Part shown: one piece after another, positions 1-9,159 of the stretch
Numbering within the stretch: the first letter of the stretch is position 1
Layout: every line of letters begins with the position of its first letter
Source of the DNA: Thalassospiraceae bacterium LMO-JJ14
Lineage (GTDB): Bacteria > Pseudomonadota > Alphaproteobacteria > Rhodospirillales > Casp-alpha2
Direction of reading: 5' to 3'
Length of the DNA stretch: 64,000 nt
Assembly: GCA_021555105.2 (NCBI GenBank)
Contig: CP134604.1
Coordinates: forward strand, 1,488,001 to 1,552,000
The notes under the pieces: model-generated
What the model was told of the DNA's origin: nothing
The model's input: only the letters and a program-made list of their open reading frames with translations
Databases searched by the model: none
Made by a program: the position numbers and the translations under genes

Positions 1-485
1 GGGCGGGCGATGGTGTATGAAATCACGCCGCCGGTGATGCGCGCCAGATCGTTGAACGAGACCGCGAACACGCAGTGCGGATGCCCGGCGGCGGCATACA
101 CCGTCTCGAAACGCTTCAGCGATGCATCGATGACCAGCGGCAGCGGGTGCGACAGGCCGACCGGTGCGACGCCGCCGATGGTGAAGCCGGTGACGCCTTT
201 GACCTCGGAAGCCTGCGGCCGGCGCACCGCGCCTCTGAGCTTGAACGCGGTTGGAAGATTATCCTCGATACAGCTGTGATCGCCGGCGACCAGCGCCATG
301 ACGAAGCGGTTGCCGACGCTGAACGCCAGCGATTTGACGATGGCGCCCAATTCGCAGCCGACGGCGGCGGCGGCGTCTTCGGCGGTGCGAGCGGTATCGG
401 ACAGTTCGACCACTGTATCCGCAAGCCCGGCATCAAGCAGGGCATCGCGGACCCGTTTAACAGCCGGACGGTCGAGATTGCTCAT
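1..485 (-). CDS. YbaK/ProX-type aminoacyl-tRNA deacylase (3' end cut by window edge)
   Basis: Editing-domain protein of the YbaK/EbsC family, which hydrolyses mischarged aminoacyl-tRNAs such as Cys-tRNA(Pro) in the cytosol. Reading starts at the ATG at 485 (MSNLDRPAVKRV) and stays open to the window edge, giving about 161 residues, close to full family length. The conserved lysine lies in GAIVKSLAF at residue 51, followed by a VMALVAGDH strand and the glycine-rich TIGGVAPVG segment typical of the fold. It lies upstream-facing next to a GST on the same strand. The substrate amino acid cannot be told from the sequence. Confidence 0.85.
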   Translation of the reverse strand, partial: MSNLDRPAVKRVRDALLDAGLADTVVELSDTARTAEDAAAAVGCELGAIVKSLAFSVGNRFVMALVAGDHSCIEDNLPTAFKLRGAVRRPQASEVKGVTGFTIGGVAPVGLSHPLPLVIDASLKRFETVYAAAGHPHCVFAVSFNDLARITGGVISYTIAR

Positions 486-512
486 ATCGGTATCGCCTTT
501 CTGTCGCTTTGC

Positions 513-1142
513 TCAATTCACGAACGGCACCGCCATACCGCGTTCGACCGCCGGGCGAGCTGACAACTGATCGAACCAGCGTTTGACGTTGGGAAAATCG
601 TTGAGGTCGACCTGATGACGCTCGAACCGCGAAATCCATGGATAGCAGGCAATATCGGCGATCGAATATTCATTGCCGGCGATATATTCGTTGTTCGCGA
701 GCTGGCGGTCCATCACGCCGTAAAGGCGTAGGGTCTCGTCGTGATAACGCTTCTGACCATATGGGACGACTTCCTTCGGGTTGAACAGGAAGTGGTGGGC
801 CTGTCCGACCATCGGGCCAAGACCGCCCATCTGCCACATCAGCCACTGCATGACCTTGGCGCGCTTGACCGGGTCGCTCGGATACAGATCGGAGCCGGTT
901 TTCTCCGCCAGATAAACCATGATGGCGCCGGTCTCGAACAAGCTCAGCGGCTCGCCGCCGGGACCGTCCTCGTCGACGATGGCGGGAATCCGGTTGTTGG
1001 GGGCGATGGCCAGGAAGTCGGGGTTGAACTGTTCGCCCTTGCCGATATTGACCTGATGCGCCTGATATTCGAGGCCCAGTTCCTCAAGCATGATCGACAC
1101 TTTGCGTCCGTTCGGCGTTCCCCATGTATAAAGTTGTATCAT
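513..1142 (-). CDS. Nu-class glutathione S-transferase (YfcG/YghU-like)
   Basis: Cytosolic glutathione-dependent oxidoreductase or transferase of 209 residues. The N-terminal thioredoxin-like domain opens with YTWGTPNGRKV; the Thr9-Pro-Asn11 pattern replaces the usual Tyr/Ser/Cys and marks the Nu/Ure2p-like class that binds two glutathiones and acts as a disulfide-bond reductase. PNNRIPAIVDED and ESGAI-like FETGAIMVYLAEKTG complete the GSH site. The helical C-terminal domain has SIADIACYPW, the usual N-capping motif. It is separated by 27 bases from the YbaK-type gene and may share its transcript. The physiological substrate is unknown. Confidence 0.93.
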   Translation of the reverse strand: MIQLYTWGTPNGRKVSIMLEELGLEYQAHQVNIGKGEQFNPDFLAIAPNNRIPAIVDEDGPGGEPLSLFETGAIMVYLAEKTGSDLYPSDPVKRAKVMQWLMWQMGGLGPMVGQAHHFLFNPKEVVPYGQKRYHDETLRLYGVMDRQLANNEYIAGNEYSIADIACYPWISRFERHQVDLNDFPNVKRWFDQLSARPAVERGMAVPFVN

Positions 1143-1304
1143 TTTTATTTTTCTCCTGCCGCGAAAGTAACGTCAGCGAAGCATAAGTGAATAACAATGG
1201 CGTGCAAGACCCGCGCTCTTGACGCAGAGTTCTGTGCGGCAATACTTAACCGCATATTGCTAATATTTACTGCGTACGCCTTTGACATATGACTGTCTGA
1301 TTTT

Positions 1305-1835
1305 ATGACCGAGTACAATATTGAGCGGCTGAATGTTCTTGTCGTCGATGATAACCGCCACATGCGGTTTCTGGTGCGGATGATTCTGAAATCGCTCGGT
1401 GTGCGCGACATCATGGAAGCGGAAGAAGGCGAATCCGCGCTCAAGACCCTGAGTAACTTCGACGCCGACATCGTGATCTGCGACTGGAACATGCAGCCGA
1501 TGGACGGTATCGAGTTCACCAAGATGATCCGCACCAGCGATGACAGCCCGAATGCGTATGTCCCGATCATCATGCTGACCGGCCATACCGAGGTCAGCCG
1601 GGTCGTGACGGCACGCGACGCCGGGGTGAACGAGTTCCTCGCCAAGCCTGTATCGGCACGGAAAATCTATCAGCGCATCAAGGTCATTCTTGACAATCCG
1701 CGGCAGTATATTCGCACGCCGACCTACTTCGGCCCTGACCGCCGCCGCCGTCATGATCCTGAGTACACGGGTGGGGAGCGCCGCAAACCGGCGACGGGCG
1801 ACGGCAGCGAAGAAAATCCAACCGCCGCGCACTAA
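1305..1835 (+). CDS. Single-domain CheY-like response regulator with basic tail
   Basis: Stand-alone receiver of 176 residues. Acidic pocket residues are D15/D16 in VLVVDDN, the phosphoacceptor is D60 in IVICDWNM, and the switch residues are T92 (IIMLTGH) and K114 (FLAKP). Receiver fold occupies about residues 9-130; the rest is a basic tail with YFGPDRRRRH and a second GGERR patch, seen in many alphaproteobacterial receivers, probably an interaction site. No output domain and no kinase gene adjoin it, so it likely works by protein contact in a chemotaxis- or cell-cycle-like phosphorelay. An extended -10-like TGCTAATAT lies at 1258-1266. Confidence 0.92.
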   Translation: MTEYNIERLNVLVVDDNRHMRFLVRMILKSLGVRDIMEAEEGESALKTLSNFDADIVICDWNMQPMDGIEFTKMIRTSDDSPNAYVPIIMLTGHTEVSRVVTARDAGVNEFLAKPVSARKIYQRIKVILDNPRQYIRTPTYFGPDRRRRHDPEYTGGERRKPATGDGSEENPTAAH

Positions 1836-1840
1836 CAGGG

Positions 1841-3094
1841 TCAGGACACCCAGAAGCCACGGGTGTCGATGACATCCTTGCCGCTCAGATCTTCATCCCG
1901 GACAGCCGAAAACGCCCTGTGATCCGTCAACAGGACCAGACAGGCGGCCGTTTTCAATGCGGCTTCGATGCTTGAGATACTGACCGCCGGCAGGCCCGCC
2001 AGGCTTTCGGGCAGCGCCTCGATGTGCGGCTCGATGACCAGGATCGGGTTTGCCAGCCGTTTGCGCAGTTCCTCGACCACGTGGATCGACGGACTTTCGC
2101 GCAGATCGTCGATATCCGCTTTGTAGCTCAGACCGAAGCAGGCAATCGTCGCGCCGCCCTGTACGGACGCGAGCGCCGATATCTGTTCGGCGATGGCGGC
2201 AGGGCGGGCATCGTTGACGCGCCGCGCCGTCTGGATCAGCGGTGTGCGGTCCGGCGCCGTCGACGCGATGAACCACGGATCGACGGCAATGCAGTGCCCG
2301 CCGACACCGGGGCCGGGATTGAGGATGTTGACGCGCGGATGATAGTTGGCGAGCTTCACCACTTCGCGGACATTGATCCCCAGCGGACCGGCGACATTGG
2401 CCAGTTCATTGGCGAAGGCAATATTGACGTCGCGGTAGGCGTTTTCGGACAGCTTGACCAGTTCCGCCGTCGCCGCCGTCGTCAGATGCATTTCTCCTTC
2501 GACGGCAATGCTATAGAGCGCCTTGGTGCATGCCGCGCAATCGTGTCCAAGGCCGCCGATGACACGGTCATTGCGGACAAGCTCCAGTAGCACACGCCCG
2601 GGCAGCACGCGTTCGGGGCTATGCGCGATGCAGACATCGTGGGCGTCGTCCGGACGGTCCGGATCGGGAAAGCTCAGATCGCTACGCAGCCCCGCCAGCC
2701 AATTGCGGACCTGAAGCGTGGCGCCGACCGGCACCGTGGACTCGACGACCACGAGGTCATCCTTTTTAAGCCCAGGCGCGATGGCTTCGGTTGCGCTCTG
2801 CAGATAGCTGAGGTCGGGTTTATGGCCGTCGGCGAACGGGGTCGGGACGGCGATGATAAAGGCATCGGCTTCGACCGGTTCGGTGCGCGCCGTCAGTTGC
2901 CCCTTCGAGACGGCGCCGTGCACCACCATGTCGAGGTCCGGTTCGATGATGTGCGGCTTGCCGGCGTTGATGCTGCCGACGGTTTTCGGATTGACGTCGA
3001 CGCCGGTGACGCGAATGCCCCGGCTCGCCAGCACGGCGGCGGTCGGCAAGCCGACATAGCCGAGCCCGATGACACAGACATGTTCAACCGCCAT
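1841..3094 (-). CDS. wecC: UDP-N-acetyl-D-mannosaminuronic acid dehydrogenase
   Basis: NAD-dependent four-electron oxidation of UDP-ManNAc to UDP-ManNAcA, a precursor for surface polysaccharide. The 417-residue protein begins with the Rossmann motif [10 protein letters not shown] (residues 8-17). The catalytic cysteine is C268 in [13 protein letters not shown], the form typical of WecC-type enzymes rather than UDP-glucose dehydrogenases. The ATG at 3094 is chosen because a GGAGGT lies 8 bases upstream; an in-frame ATG at 3142 lacks this. The gene overlaps the end of wecB by 11 bases, so the pair is probably translationally coupled. No glycosyltransferase or polymerase lies beside it. Confidence 0.93.
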   Translation of the reverse strand: MAVEHVCVIGLGYVGLPTAAVLASRGIRVTGVDVNPKTVGSINAGKPHIIEPDLDMVVHGAVSKGQLTARTEPVEADAFIIAVPTPFADGHKPDLSYLQSATEAIAPGLKKDDLVVVESTVPVGATLQVRNWLAGLRSDLSFPDPDRPDDAHDVCIAHSPERVLPGRVLLELVRNDRVIGGLGHDCAACTKALYSIAVEGEMHLTTAATAELVKLSENAYRDVNIAFANELANVAGPLGINVREVVKLANYHPRVNILNPGPGVGGHCIAVDPWFIASTAPDRTPLIQTARRVNDARPAAIAEQISALASVQGGATIACFGLSYKADIDDLRESPSIHVVEELRKRLANPILVIEPHIEALPESLAGLPAVSISSIEAALKTAACLVLLTDHRAFSAVRDEDLSGKDVIDTRGFWVS

Positions 3095-4202
3095 AACCGA
3101 GAACCTCCGTCGCGATGCGCCGGGCAGCCTTGCCGTCGCCATAGGGATTGTGCGCCCGGCTCATATTCTCATAGGCCGTGCCGCTATCCAACAACGCGCT
3201 TGCTTCGGCGACGATTTTCGCACGGTCCGTGCCGACCAGCTTCACGGTGCCGGCGTCGACGGCTTCCGGGCGTTCGGTGACATCGCGCATGACCAGCACC
3301 GGCTTGCCCAGCGACGGGGCTTCTTCCTGAATGCCGCCAGAATCCGTAATCACCATGTGCGCCTTGCTCATCAGATAGACGAACTTCGGATAATCGACGG
3401 GCTCAAGAAGGTGCACATTGTCCATGCCGCCGAGAATATCGTTGACCGGTTGCTGCACGTTCGGGTTCAGGTGCACGGGGTAAACGATGTCGACGTCGCC
3501 GCGGCCGGCCAGTTCGCCAAGGGCCAGGCAGATGTTTTTGAAGCCATCGCCGAAATTTTCGCGCCGGTGGCCGGTCACCAGGACCATGCGCCGGCCCGGT
3601 GTCGGAAAAGGCAGGGCGCTGGCGATCGATTCCCCAAGGGCCGTATCGGTGCTCAGGCGATCGCGGATCATGAACAGCGCATCGATGACGGTGTTTCCGG
3701 TGACGTGTATCCCTGCGTTGTCGATACCTTCGCCCAGCAGGTTGTTCCTGGCGTTTTCAGTCGGGGCGAAATGCAGGCTCGAAATGCCGTCGGTCAGCCG
3801 CCGGTTCACTTCTTCGGGGAACGGCGCATAAATATCGCCGGTCCGTAAACCGGCTTCGACGTGGCCGACCGGAATGCGTTTATAGAATGCCGCCAGCGCA
3901 GCGCAGAAGGTCGTCGTGGTATCGCCGTGCACCAGCACCATGTCGGGCCTGGATTCGTCGAGAACGCGGCTTACCCCTTCAATGACAGCCGCCGTCAGGC
4001 CTTCCAGGGTCTGGTTCGGGCGCATCAGATCAAGGTCGAAATCCGGCTGGACATCGAAGAGCGCCAACACCTGATCGAGCATGCCGCGATGTTGCGCACT
4101 GACGCAGACGCGGCTTTCTGCCCCGGCATCCTTGAGCGCATGTAGCACCGGCGCCATCTTGATTGCCTCGGGTCGTGTGCCGAATATGGACAGGACGTGC
4201 AC
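3084..4202 (-). CDS. wecB: UDP-N-acetylglucosamine 2-epimerase (non-hydrolysing)
   Basis: Converts UDP-GlcNAc to UDP-ManNAc, the substrate of the next gene. The 372-residue GT-B fold protein starts with [12 protein letters not shown], the family signature. Catalytic acids appear as D94 in HGDTTTT, E116 in HVEAGLRT and E131 in PFPEEVNR, and the histidine as H212 in [30 protein letters not shown] is the nucleotide-binding segment. It is the first gene of a two-gene operon with wecC. Whether the product feeds a capsule, exopolysaccharide or lipopolysaccharide cannot be judged here. Confidence 0.96.
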   Translation of the reverse strand: MHVLSIFGTRPEAIKMAPVLHALKDAGAESRVCVSAQHRGMLDQVLALFDVQPDFDLDLMRPNQTLEGLTAAVIEGVSRVLDESRPDMVLVHGDTTTTFCAALAAFYKRIPVGHVEAGLRTGDIYAPFPEEVNRRLTDGISSLHFAPTENARNNLLGEGIDNAGIHVTGNTVIDALFMIRDRLSTDTALGESIASALPFPTPGRRMVLVTGHRRENFGDGFKNICLALGELAGRGDVDIVYPVHLNPNVQQPVNDILGGMDNVHLLEPVDYPKFVYLMSKAHMVITDSGGIQEEAPSLGKPVLVMRDVTERPEAVDAGTVKLVGTDRAKIVAEASALLDSGTAYENMSRAHNPYGDGKAARRIATEVLGYGG

Positions 4203-4367
4203 GGTTAACCTTTCAGGTTACGCAGGTTTTCAATTTGCATTGGCCGGACGATCGGCCATTCAAGCGCCTTTGGATATATCCTGGCCCGGTTGATGGCAAG
4301 TTTGCCTTTAACAGTTTCAACGCTTTTCATAAGCTTCTACAGGTCCAAACACATGGCGGAGAATTTC

Positions 4368-5183
4368 ATGAAACGGCATACATGCCTGACAGCCCGCATT
4401 GCTTTTCTTGGTGCGTGCACATTCATATGGCTTGCCGTTGCCGTGCCGGTCCAGGCCAACATTACGCCGCATCAGGCGATATACAAAATGTCGTTGTCGT
4501 CAAGCAGCCCGGCGTCACGCTTCAACGGCGCCTCGGGGGCGGCGGTGTCGCTGATCGAGCGCACCTGCGAGGGGTGGGTCATCAACGAACAGACCGTGAT
4601 GACCATGCTGACGGTCGCCGGCGGCGAGATACAGCGGGAAATGAACTTCAAGGCACGGGAAAGCCTGAACGGACGCAATTATGTCTTCGAAAGCCATAGC
4701 GTTACCAATGGCGTGCCGGAAAAGTTTTCAGGAACCGCACGCTACAAAAAAGACGGCAGTGTCGAAGCAGAGTTCGTAACGCCGCAGCCATTTGAAATGC
4801 CGCTGCCCAATGGAACGCGGTTTTATATCGCCACGACGCGCTGGCTATTGGAACTGGCGGCATCGAACAAGCGCACCGGCGAGACGTATGCTTTTGACGG
4901 CACCGATGACGAAGGGGCGAAGAAAGTCTCGGCCTTCATCCTGCCCGACAACATCGGCGGCAAGGGAATATCCGGTGACGAGACGCTGCTGGACAAGAAG
5001 GCATGGCAGGTGCGTCTGGCTTTTTTCAAGACCGGCACCCAGGTTGCCGTGCCTGAATTCGAGGTATCTCTCAGGCTTTTGGAAAACGGCATCATCACGC
5101 ACTTCGAACTGATCTTCGACGATCTGGTTGTCGACCAGATTTTGCAAGATGTATTGCCGGCCAAGAACGAACGCTGCAGTTAA
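4368..5183 (+). CDS. eipB: EipB-like cell-envelope integrity protein (DUF1849)
   Basis: Predicted periplasmic protein of 271 residues. Residues 1-30 form a signal peptide ending in VPVQA, followed by the conserved opening NITPHQAIYKMSL. EipB of Brucella is a spiral beta-sheet protein needed for envelope integrity, with a conserved disulfide; here C67 (RTCEGW) and C270 near the C-terminus could form it. Start at 4368 is preferred over upstream ATG (4353) and TTG (4290) codons because GGAG stands about 10 bases ahead and the signal peptide then starts with basic residues. It is followed by a separate PDZ gene. Family assignment is from remembered motifs. Confidence 0.8.
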   Translation: MKRHTCLTARIAFLGACTFIWLAVAVPVQANITPHQAIYKMSLSSSSPASRFNGASGAAVSLIERTCEGWVINEQTVMTMLTVAGGEIQREMNFKARESLNGRNYVFESHSVTNGVPEKFSGTARYKKDGSVEAEFVTPQPFEMPLPNGTRFYIATTRWLLELAASNKRTGETYAFDGTDDEGAKKVSAFILPDNIGGKGISGDETLLDKKAWQVRLAFFKTGTQVAVPEFEVSLRLLENGIITHFELIFDDLVVDQILQDVLPAKNERCS

Positions 5184-5278
5184 CCATGTTGGCATATCTT
5201 TGTTGTGGCAAATCATTGGAATCGTTAGATTATATATGGTGATTTTCACCGTGGGAGGCGACAAGGGAGGCGACGTCC

Positions 5279-6046
5279 ATGACTGAAACAGCAACGAACC
5301 GTCGTGCCTGCGGGGTTTTCTTTGCGCTGAGCGTCGTCATTTTCTTTTTCGTGAGCGAGCGCGCGTTCAGTGCCGAGCGTGGCTTTCTCGGCATGCAGGT
5401 GCAGGGCAATTCACCGAAAATTGCCGCCGCACTGGGCATCGACATCGCCAATGGTGTTCTGGTGCGCGACATCAGCGTCGACGGCCCCGCGTCCAATGCC
5501 GGCATCGCGCGCGGCGACATCATCATGACCATGCACGGAACCGCGATCGACACCTTCGAACGGCTGGTGCAGGTTGCGGGCAGCCTGAAGCCCGGCGACA
5601 AAATCGATGTCGAAGTTTACCGCCTCGGCAAGAAGATCAACCTCAAGATGGATGTGGCGGGATGGCCTGACGGTTGGGAAATCACCCAATCAGCGTTCGC
5701 GGCGCAGCCGGACCTTGGCGTCACCTTCGCCGCGCTGACCCCGAAATTGCGCAGCCACATGGGGGTCCGCTGGGGCTCGACGGGGATCGTCGTCTCGGTC
5801 TTCAATGACATGTTCGCCGGCGTTACGTCGCTCCGGCGCGGCGATGTGGTCACGCAGATCAATCAAAAACCGGTCTGGGAGCCGCAGCAGTTTCTGCAAG
5901 CTTATGCCAAGGCAAAGGAAGACGGCAGGCCAGCCCTGCTGCTGCTGGTCGAGCGGGCGGACGGCTACAAGTATATCCTGCAGCCGATCGTGCAGCCGAA
6001 GGAAAATGCTTTACCGCCGCTTTTGAAGCTTCCGGGTCAGAAATAG
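5279..6046 (+). CDS. Periplasmic protein with two PDZ domains
   Basis: Secreted 255-residue protein with an N-terminal hydrophobic segment (residues 11-31, cleavage likely near AFSAE). Two PDZ folds follow without a protease domain: the first at about 34-125, with GFLGMQV and GPASNAGIARGDIIMTM, the second at about 144-240, with LGVTFA and TSLRRGDVVTQINQKPV. It resembles the PDZ half of DegP/DegQ-like proteases but has no Ser-His-Asp unit, so it should be an adaptor or sensor of exposed C-termini. A GGGAGG Shine-Dalgarno precedes the ATG. It follows the EipB gene by 95 bases, suggesting a shared envelope role. Confidence 0.82.
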   Translation: MTETATNRRACGVFFALSVVIFFFVSERAFSAERGFLGMQVQGNSPKIAAALGIDIANGVLVRDISVDGPASNAGIARGDIIMTMHGTAIDTFERLVQVAGSLKPGDKIDVEVYRLGKKINLKMDVAGWPDGWEITQSAFAAQPDLGVTFAALTPKLRSHMGVRWGSTGIVVSVFNDMFAGVTSLRRGDVVTQINQKPVWEPQQFLQAYAKAKEDGRPALLLLVERADGYKYILQPIVQPKENALPPLLKLPGQK

Positions 6047-6064
6047 GCCGCCGGGCTGTAAGCC

Positions 6065-6823
6065 TCAGCCGCCGCGGGCGTCCTTGATCAATCTTTGCAG
6101 CGTATCGCGGTCCAGTGCGCCCGGCACCAACGTGTTGTTGACGACGAAGGCCGGTGTGCCGTTGATGCCGAGGGCTTCCGCCAGTGCCATGTTGTGGCGC
6201 AGTTCGGTGTCGATGCGCGGATCGGACATGTGCTTTTTGACGGCATCCTTGTCGAGCCCGATGGAGCCGGCGATATCGAGGATCTTTTCTTCGTTCAGAC
6301 CGCCCTTGGCGCGCATCAGCGCATCGTTGAAGGGGACGTATTTTTCGCGGATGTTTAAAAACACGCCGAGCGCGGCACGCGACGCGATCAGGGATTCCGG
6401 TCCGAGGATTGGAAATTCCTTGTACACCAGGCGCACGTTGCCGTCGCTGCCGACGGTATCCATGACGGTATCGTGGACCCGCTTGCAGTAACCGCAACGG
6501 TAATCGAAAAACTCGACGACGGTGACATCGCCCTTGGCATTGCCGCCGACCGGCGAGTGTTTCGCATTCTCGAGCTGTTCGCGCATATCGATAAGGCGTT
6601 TCTGCTGGGCGACCTTTTCCGCTTCCGCCTGGGCTTCCTGATGCATGCGCACGGAATCCAGGATGACCTGCGGGTTCTTCATGATGTAGTCGTGGATGAG
6701 CTTGTTTATTTCCGATTTCTGCAGGTCGGAAAATGCCTTGTCTTCGGCCAGAACCGGCGCCGAAAGTACAAGTGCCGCAAGCACGGCCGGAACGCAGAAA
6801 GCTAAGGCAAGTCGTCGGAACAT
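6065..6823 (-). CDS. DsbA-family periplasmic thiol-disulfide oxidoreductase
   Basis: Exported thioredoxin-fold protein of 252 residues. The signal peptide (1-26) ends SAPVLA. An unusually long helical, Gln/Glu-rich stretch (about 27-90) precedes the thioredoxin core, as in Com1/BcsDbsA-like proteins, where this region drives oligomerisation. The active site is C110-G-Y-C113 in FFDYRCGYCKRV, and the cis-proline loop is NGTPAFVV. Start 6823 is chosen for a proper signal peptide; the ATG at 6835 is also possible. It probably oxidises or isomerises disulfides in envelope proteins such as the nearby EipB-like protein; that link is inference. Confidence 0.9.
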   Translation of the reverse strand: MFRRLALAFCVPAVLAALVLSAPVLAEDKAFSDLQKSEINKLIHDYIMKNPQVILDSVRMHQEAQAEAEKVAQQKRLIDMREQLENAKHSPVGGNAKGDVTVVEFFDYRCGYCKRVHDTVMDTVGSDGNVRLVYKEFPILGPESLIASRAALGVFLNIREKYVPFNDALMRAKGGLNEEKILDIAGSIGLDKDAVKKHMSDPRIDTELRHNMALAEALGINGTPAFVVNNTLVPGALDRDTLQRLIKDARGG

Positions 6824-6963
6824 AGGTACATCCATCCACTGTTTGAGAACGCCCGATGATGGGCGAGCAGGGCGTTGAGGGCAAGCCATTGTGCTCGGCT
6901 ACAGTGGATGTTCACGGTGTTGTGACGCATTGCTGGCCCATCAGGCCGTCAGGGCCCCGGGAC

Positions 6964-7761
6964 TCAGCGCGTCAGGCGGATTGCGGCGATGTTCATTTCC
7001 CCCGGCAACTGCCCGCCGCGGCTTTTCGCCGCCGCCTGCACGGCGACACCGATATAGCGGATGTCCATCTTCGCGGGGTCGTCTTCGGGCCACACCTGGC
7101 GGTGGATGAGCGACAGATCGACGGTATCGACCCACCAGCGGTTGGCCTGCTCAGGGCCGCCGCGAGCGATATAACGCGCACTTTCCGGACGGTCCTCGTC
7201 GATCCTTGGGCCGACGACGCTGCCGCGCCCGAGCGCGGTTCCGTTCCAGACCATCTGGATAATGCGCGTCACCTTGCCGTCGCCGCCGAAGGACCACCAT
7301 GATTTGCCGGCTTTCTTACCGGGACCGACGAGGCCGACAATGATGCGCACCGGGTGTGCGCTCCCCCCTGCGATATGCCCGGGGGGCTGCATGTGCCATG
7401 CCCAGCTCAGATACGGTGTCGCCAGCAACGAGGCGTTGGTATGGCGCAGTAAGGCAAACGGCGTGCTGGCGGGTTTGACGCCGAGGGCGCGGAAGCGATC
7501 GATCTGATGAATGGCCAGCGCGCCCGGCGGCATTTCGCCGGATATTTCCCAGCCGGGCGGGATTTCGCCCTGGCTGACGGCTTCGATAAAGCGCTGATCC
7601 GGGCCAAGGACGCTCAACGTGCCGCCGAGTGGCACGGCGTCGCGGGGCGGTGTGCAGCCGGCGGCGGACAATATCACCAGCAACAAAACAAGCATAAAGG
7701 ATCGCCACGTGTGAACCGGCGTGGCCCGGCGACCGCCGGCGCGGGCTTTCACGGCGGACAT
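6964..7761 (-). CDS. Putative lipoprotein, DUF3047-like
   Basis: A 265-residue envelope protein with no known activity. A hydrophobic segment ending in LSAAGC (C36) looks like a lipoprotein signal with a lipobox. The body has WAWHMQ, a possible VRIIVGL strand, IIQMVWNG and a late IRYIGVAVQ segment, a pattern I associate with DUF3047, a beta-rich family of unknown function. Its ATG overlaps the stop codon of the M48 protease gene (TAATG, one shared base), which fixes the start and suggests translational coupling and a shared function at the outer membrane. An internal ATG at 7695 is the only alternative start. Confidence 0.62.
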   Translation of the reverse strand: MSAVKARAGGRRATPVHTWRSFMLVLLLVILSAAGCTPPRDAVPLGGTLSVLGPDQRFIEAVSQGEIPPGWEISGEMPPGALAIHQIDRFRALGVKPASTPFALLRHTNASLLATPYLSWAWHMQPPGHIAGGSAHPVRIIVGLVGPGKKAGKSWWSFGGDGKVTRIIQMVWNGTALGRGSVVGPRIDEDRPESARYIARGGPEQANRWWVDTVDLSLIHRQVWPEDDPAKMDIRYIGVAVQAAAKSRGGQLPGEMNIAAIRLTR

Positions 7762-9125
7762 TATTTCCGGTTCTTCAGGGCCAGAAGCAGGTCTTCAGCC
7801 TGCAGCCATTCCGGCGATCCGCGCGGGAACATTTCGGCGGCACGCCCGGCATGAAACCGAACTTCCGATTCCTCGCCCCGGCGGATGGCGGATTCCGCCA
7901 GCGCCAGCGAACTGCGGCCGATATCGCCGAGTTTGCCATAGGCAATGCCGAGATACCGCCATGCGGCAGCTGATTCCTTGTTCCGCGACAGGCCGAATTT
8001 AAGATGCTCGACGGCTTCTTCCAGGTCTTCCTTGCGCTGGCTTTCGATCAGGATCTGGGCAAATTCTGTGCGCAGCAAAGGTTCTTCGGGAAGAAGTTCC
8101 ACAGCGCGGCGAAAGGGCGGCAGGGCTTCTTCGATCTTGCCGTCGCCAAATAGGATTTGCCCTTTGAATTCGAGGAAATACGGATCGTCGGGGATGGTCT
8201 GCAGAAGCGAATCCAGTTCGGCAACGGCTTTTGCCGTTTCCGCAGAGCGCGAATAGGCGAAGGCCCGCGCGTAGCGTGCCGGGACGGACGTGTCTTGCAC
8301 CGGGTAGCGGCGAAGCGTCAGGGCCGGTTGCTCGAAATATCCGACCAGCTTCGCCTGGGTGCGGGCAAAGGCAGCATCCAGTGACGGTTCGGTGGCTTTG
8401 TCACTGTTGGACGAGCGGGCGACATGCGCACGCATGGCCTGGATACGGTCTTCGGAAAGCGGGTGGGTGCGCGCATACGGATCCTGGCTGGCGCTGGTCA
8501 GGAGTTCCTGACCCTCTAGTATTTCCATGAATTCAAGCAGGCCGCGTGCCGACTGGCCTGTATTGTCGAGGGCCGTCAGGGCCGCCTGGTCGGCGGAGTT
8601 TTCCTGCGTTCTCGAGAACGACAGAAAGCCCCGGGTCGCCGCTTGCTGGCCGCCGGCGACGATCGCCCCGCCGATATCGCCCCGGCCTGTGCCGATCCCG
8701 GCGGCAACGCCGATGATGGTCGCTATCAGGGCGGTTGCAGAGCCTTGCTGCTGTGCCTTGCCGAGGCGGCTCAGGTGCCCGCCCGCGATGTGGCCGGTTT
8801 CGTGTGCGATAACGCCGATCACCTGTGCGGCGTTATCGGCGCGCATCAGCAAGCCCGTATTCATGAACAAACGCTGGCCATCGGCAACAAAAGCGTTAAG
8901 TGTCTTGTCGTTAACGAGATGGATCGAAACAGATGCCGGTGTAAGTCCGGCTGCGCGGAAAAGTGGCGTTGCCATCTTGCGAATGGTATCTTCGATTTCG
9001 GCATCCCTGATGAGCGGCAAACCTTGAGCCCGCGCGGGCGGAGAAACCGACGCAGAAAGAATGACGACAATGAAAATACTAAAAAAGAAGCCTGATTTCA
9101 GCACGCGCTTCACCCTGGGAAACAT
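7761..9125 (-). CDS. bepA: BepA-like periplasmic M48 metalloprotease with TPR domain
   Basis: Exported zinc protease of 454 residues. A signal peptide (1-33) ends PPARAQ. The zinc site is H108-E109-T-G-H112 (VIAHETGHIAGGH) with the third ligand E175 in the TQENSADQAAL motif. A glycine/alanine-rich segment about 128-160 is the family's membrane-associated region. Residues about 270-450 form TPR-like helices (PDDPYFLEFKGQ, WRYLGIAYGKLGD). E. coli BepA degrades or assists stalled LptD/BAM substrates at the outer membrane. It begins divergently from the following GGT-like gene and is coupled to the DUF3047-like gene. Confidence 0.9.
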   Translation of the reverse strand: MFPRVKRVLKSGFFFSIFIVVILSASVSPPARAQGLPLIRDAEIEDTIRKMATPLFRAAGLTPASVSIHLVNDKTLNAFVADGQRLFMNTGLLMRADNAAQVIGVIAHETGHIAGGHLSRLGKAQQQGSATALIATIIGVAAGIGTGRGDIGGAIVAGGQQAATRGFLSFSRTQENSADQAALTALDNTGQSARGLLEFMEILEGQELLTSASQDPYARTHPLSEDRIQAMRAHVARSSNSDKATEPSLDAAFARTQAKLVGYFEQPALTLRRYPVQDTSVPARYARAFAYSRSAETAKAVAELDSLLQTIPDDPYFLEFKGQILFGDGKIEEALPPFRRAVELLPEEPLLRTEFAQILIESQRKEDLEEAVEHLKFGLSRNKESAAAWRYLGIAYGKLGDIGRSSLALAESAIRRGEESEVRFHAGRAAEMFPRGSPEWLQAEDLLLALKNRK

Positions 9126-9159
9126 AATAGAACGTAGTCACGCAACAGTTTGTCGTCAA

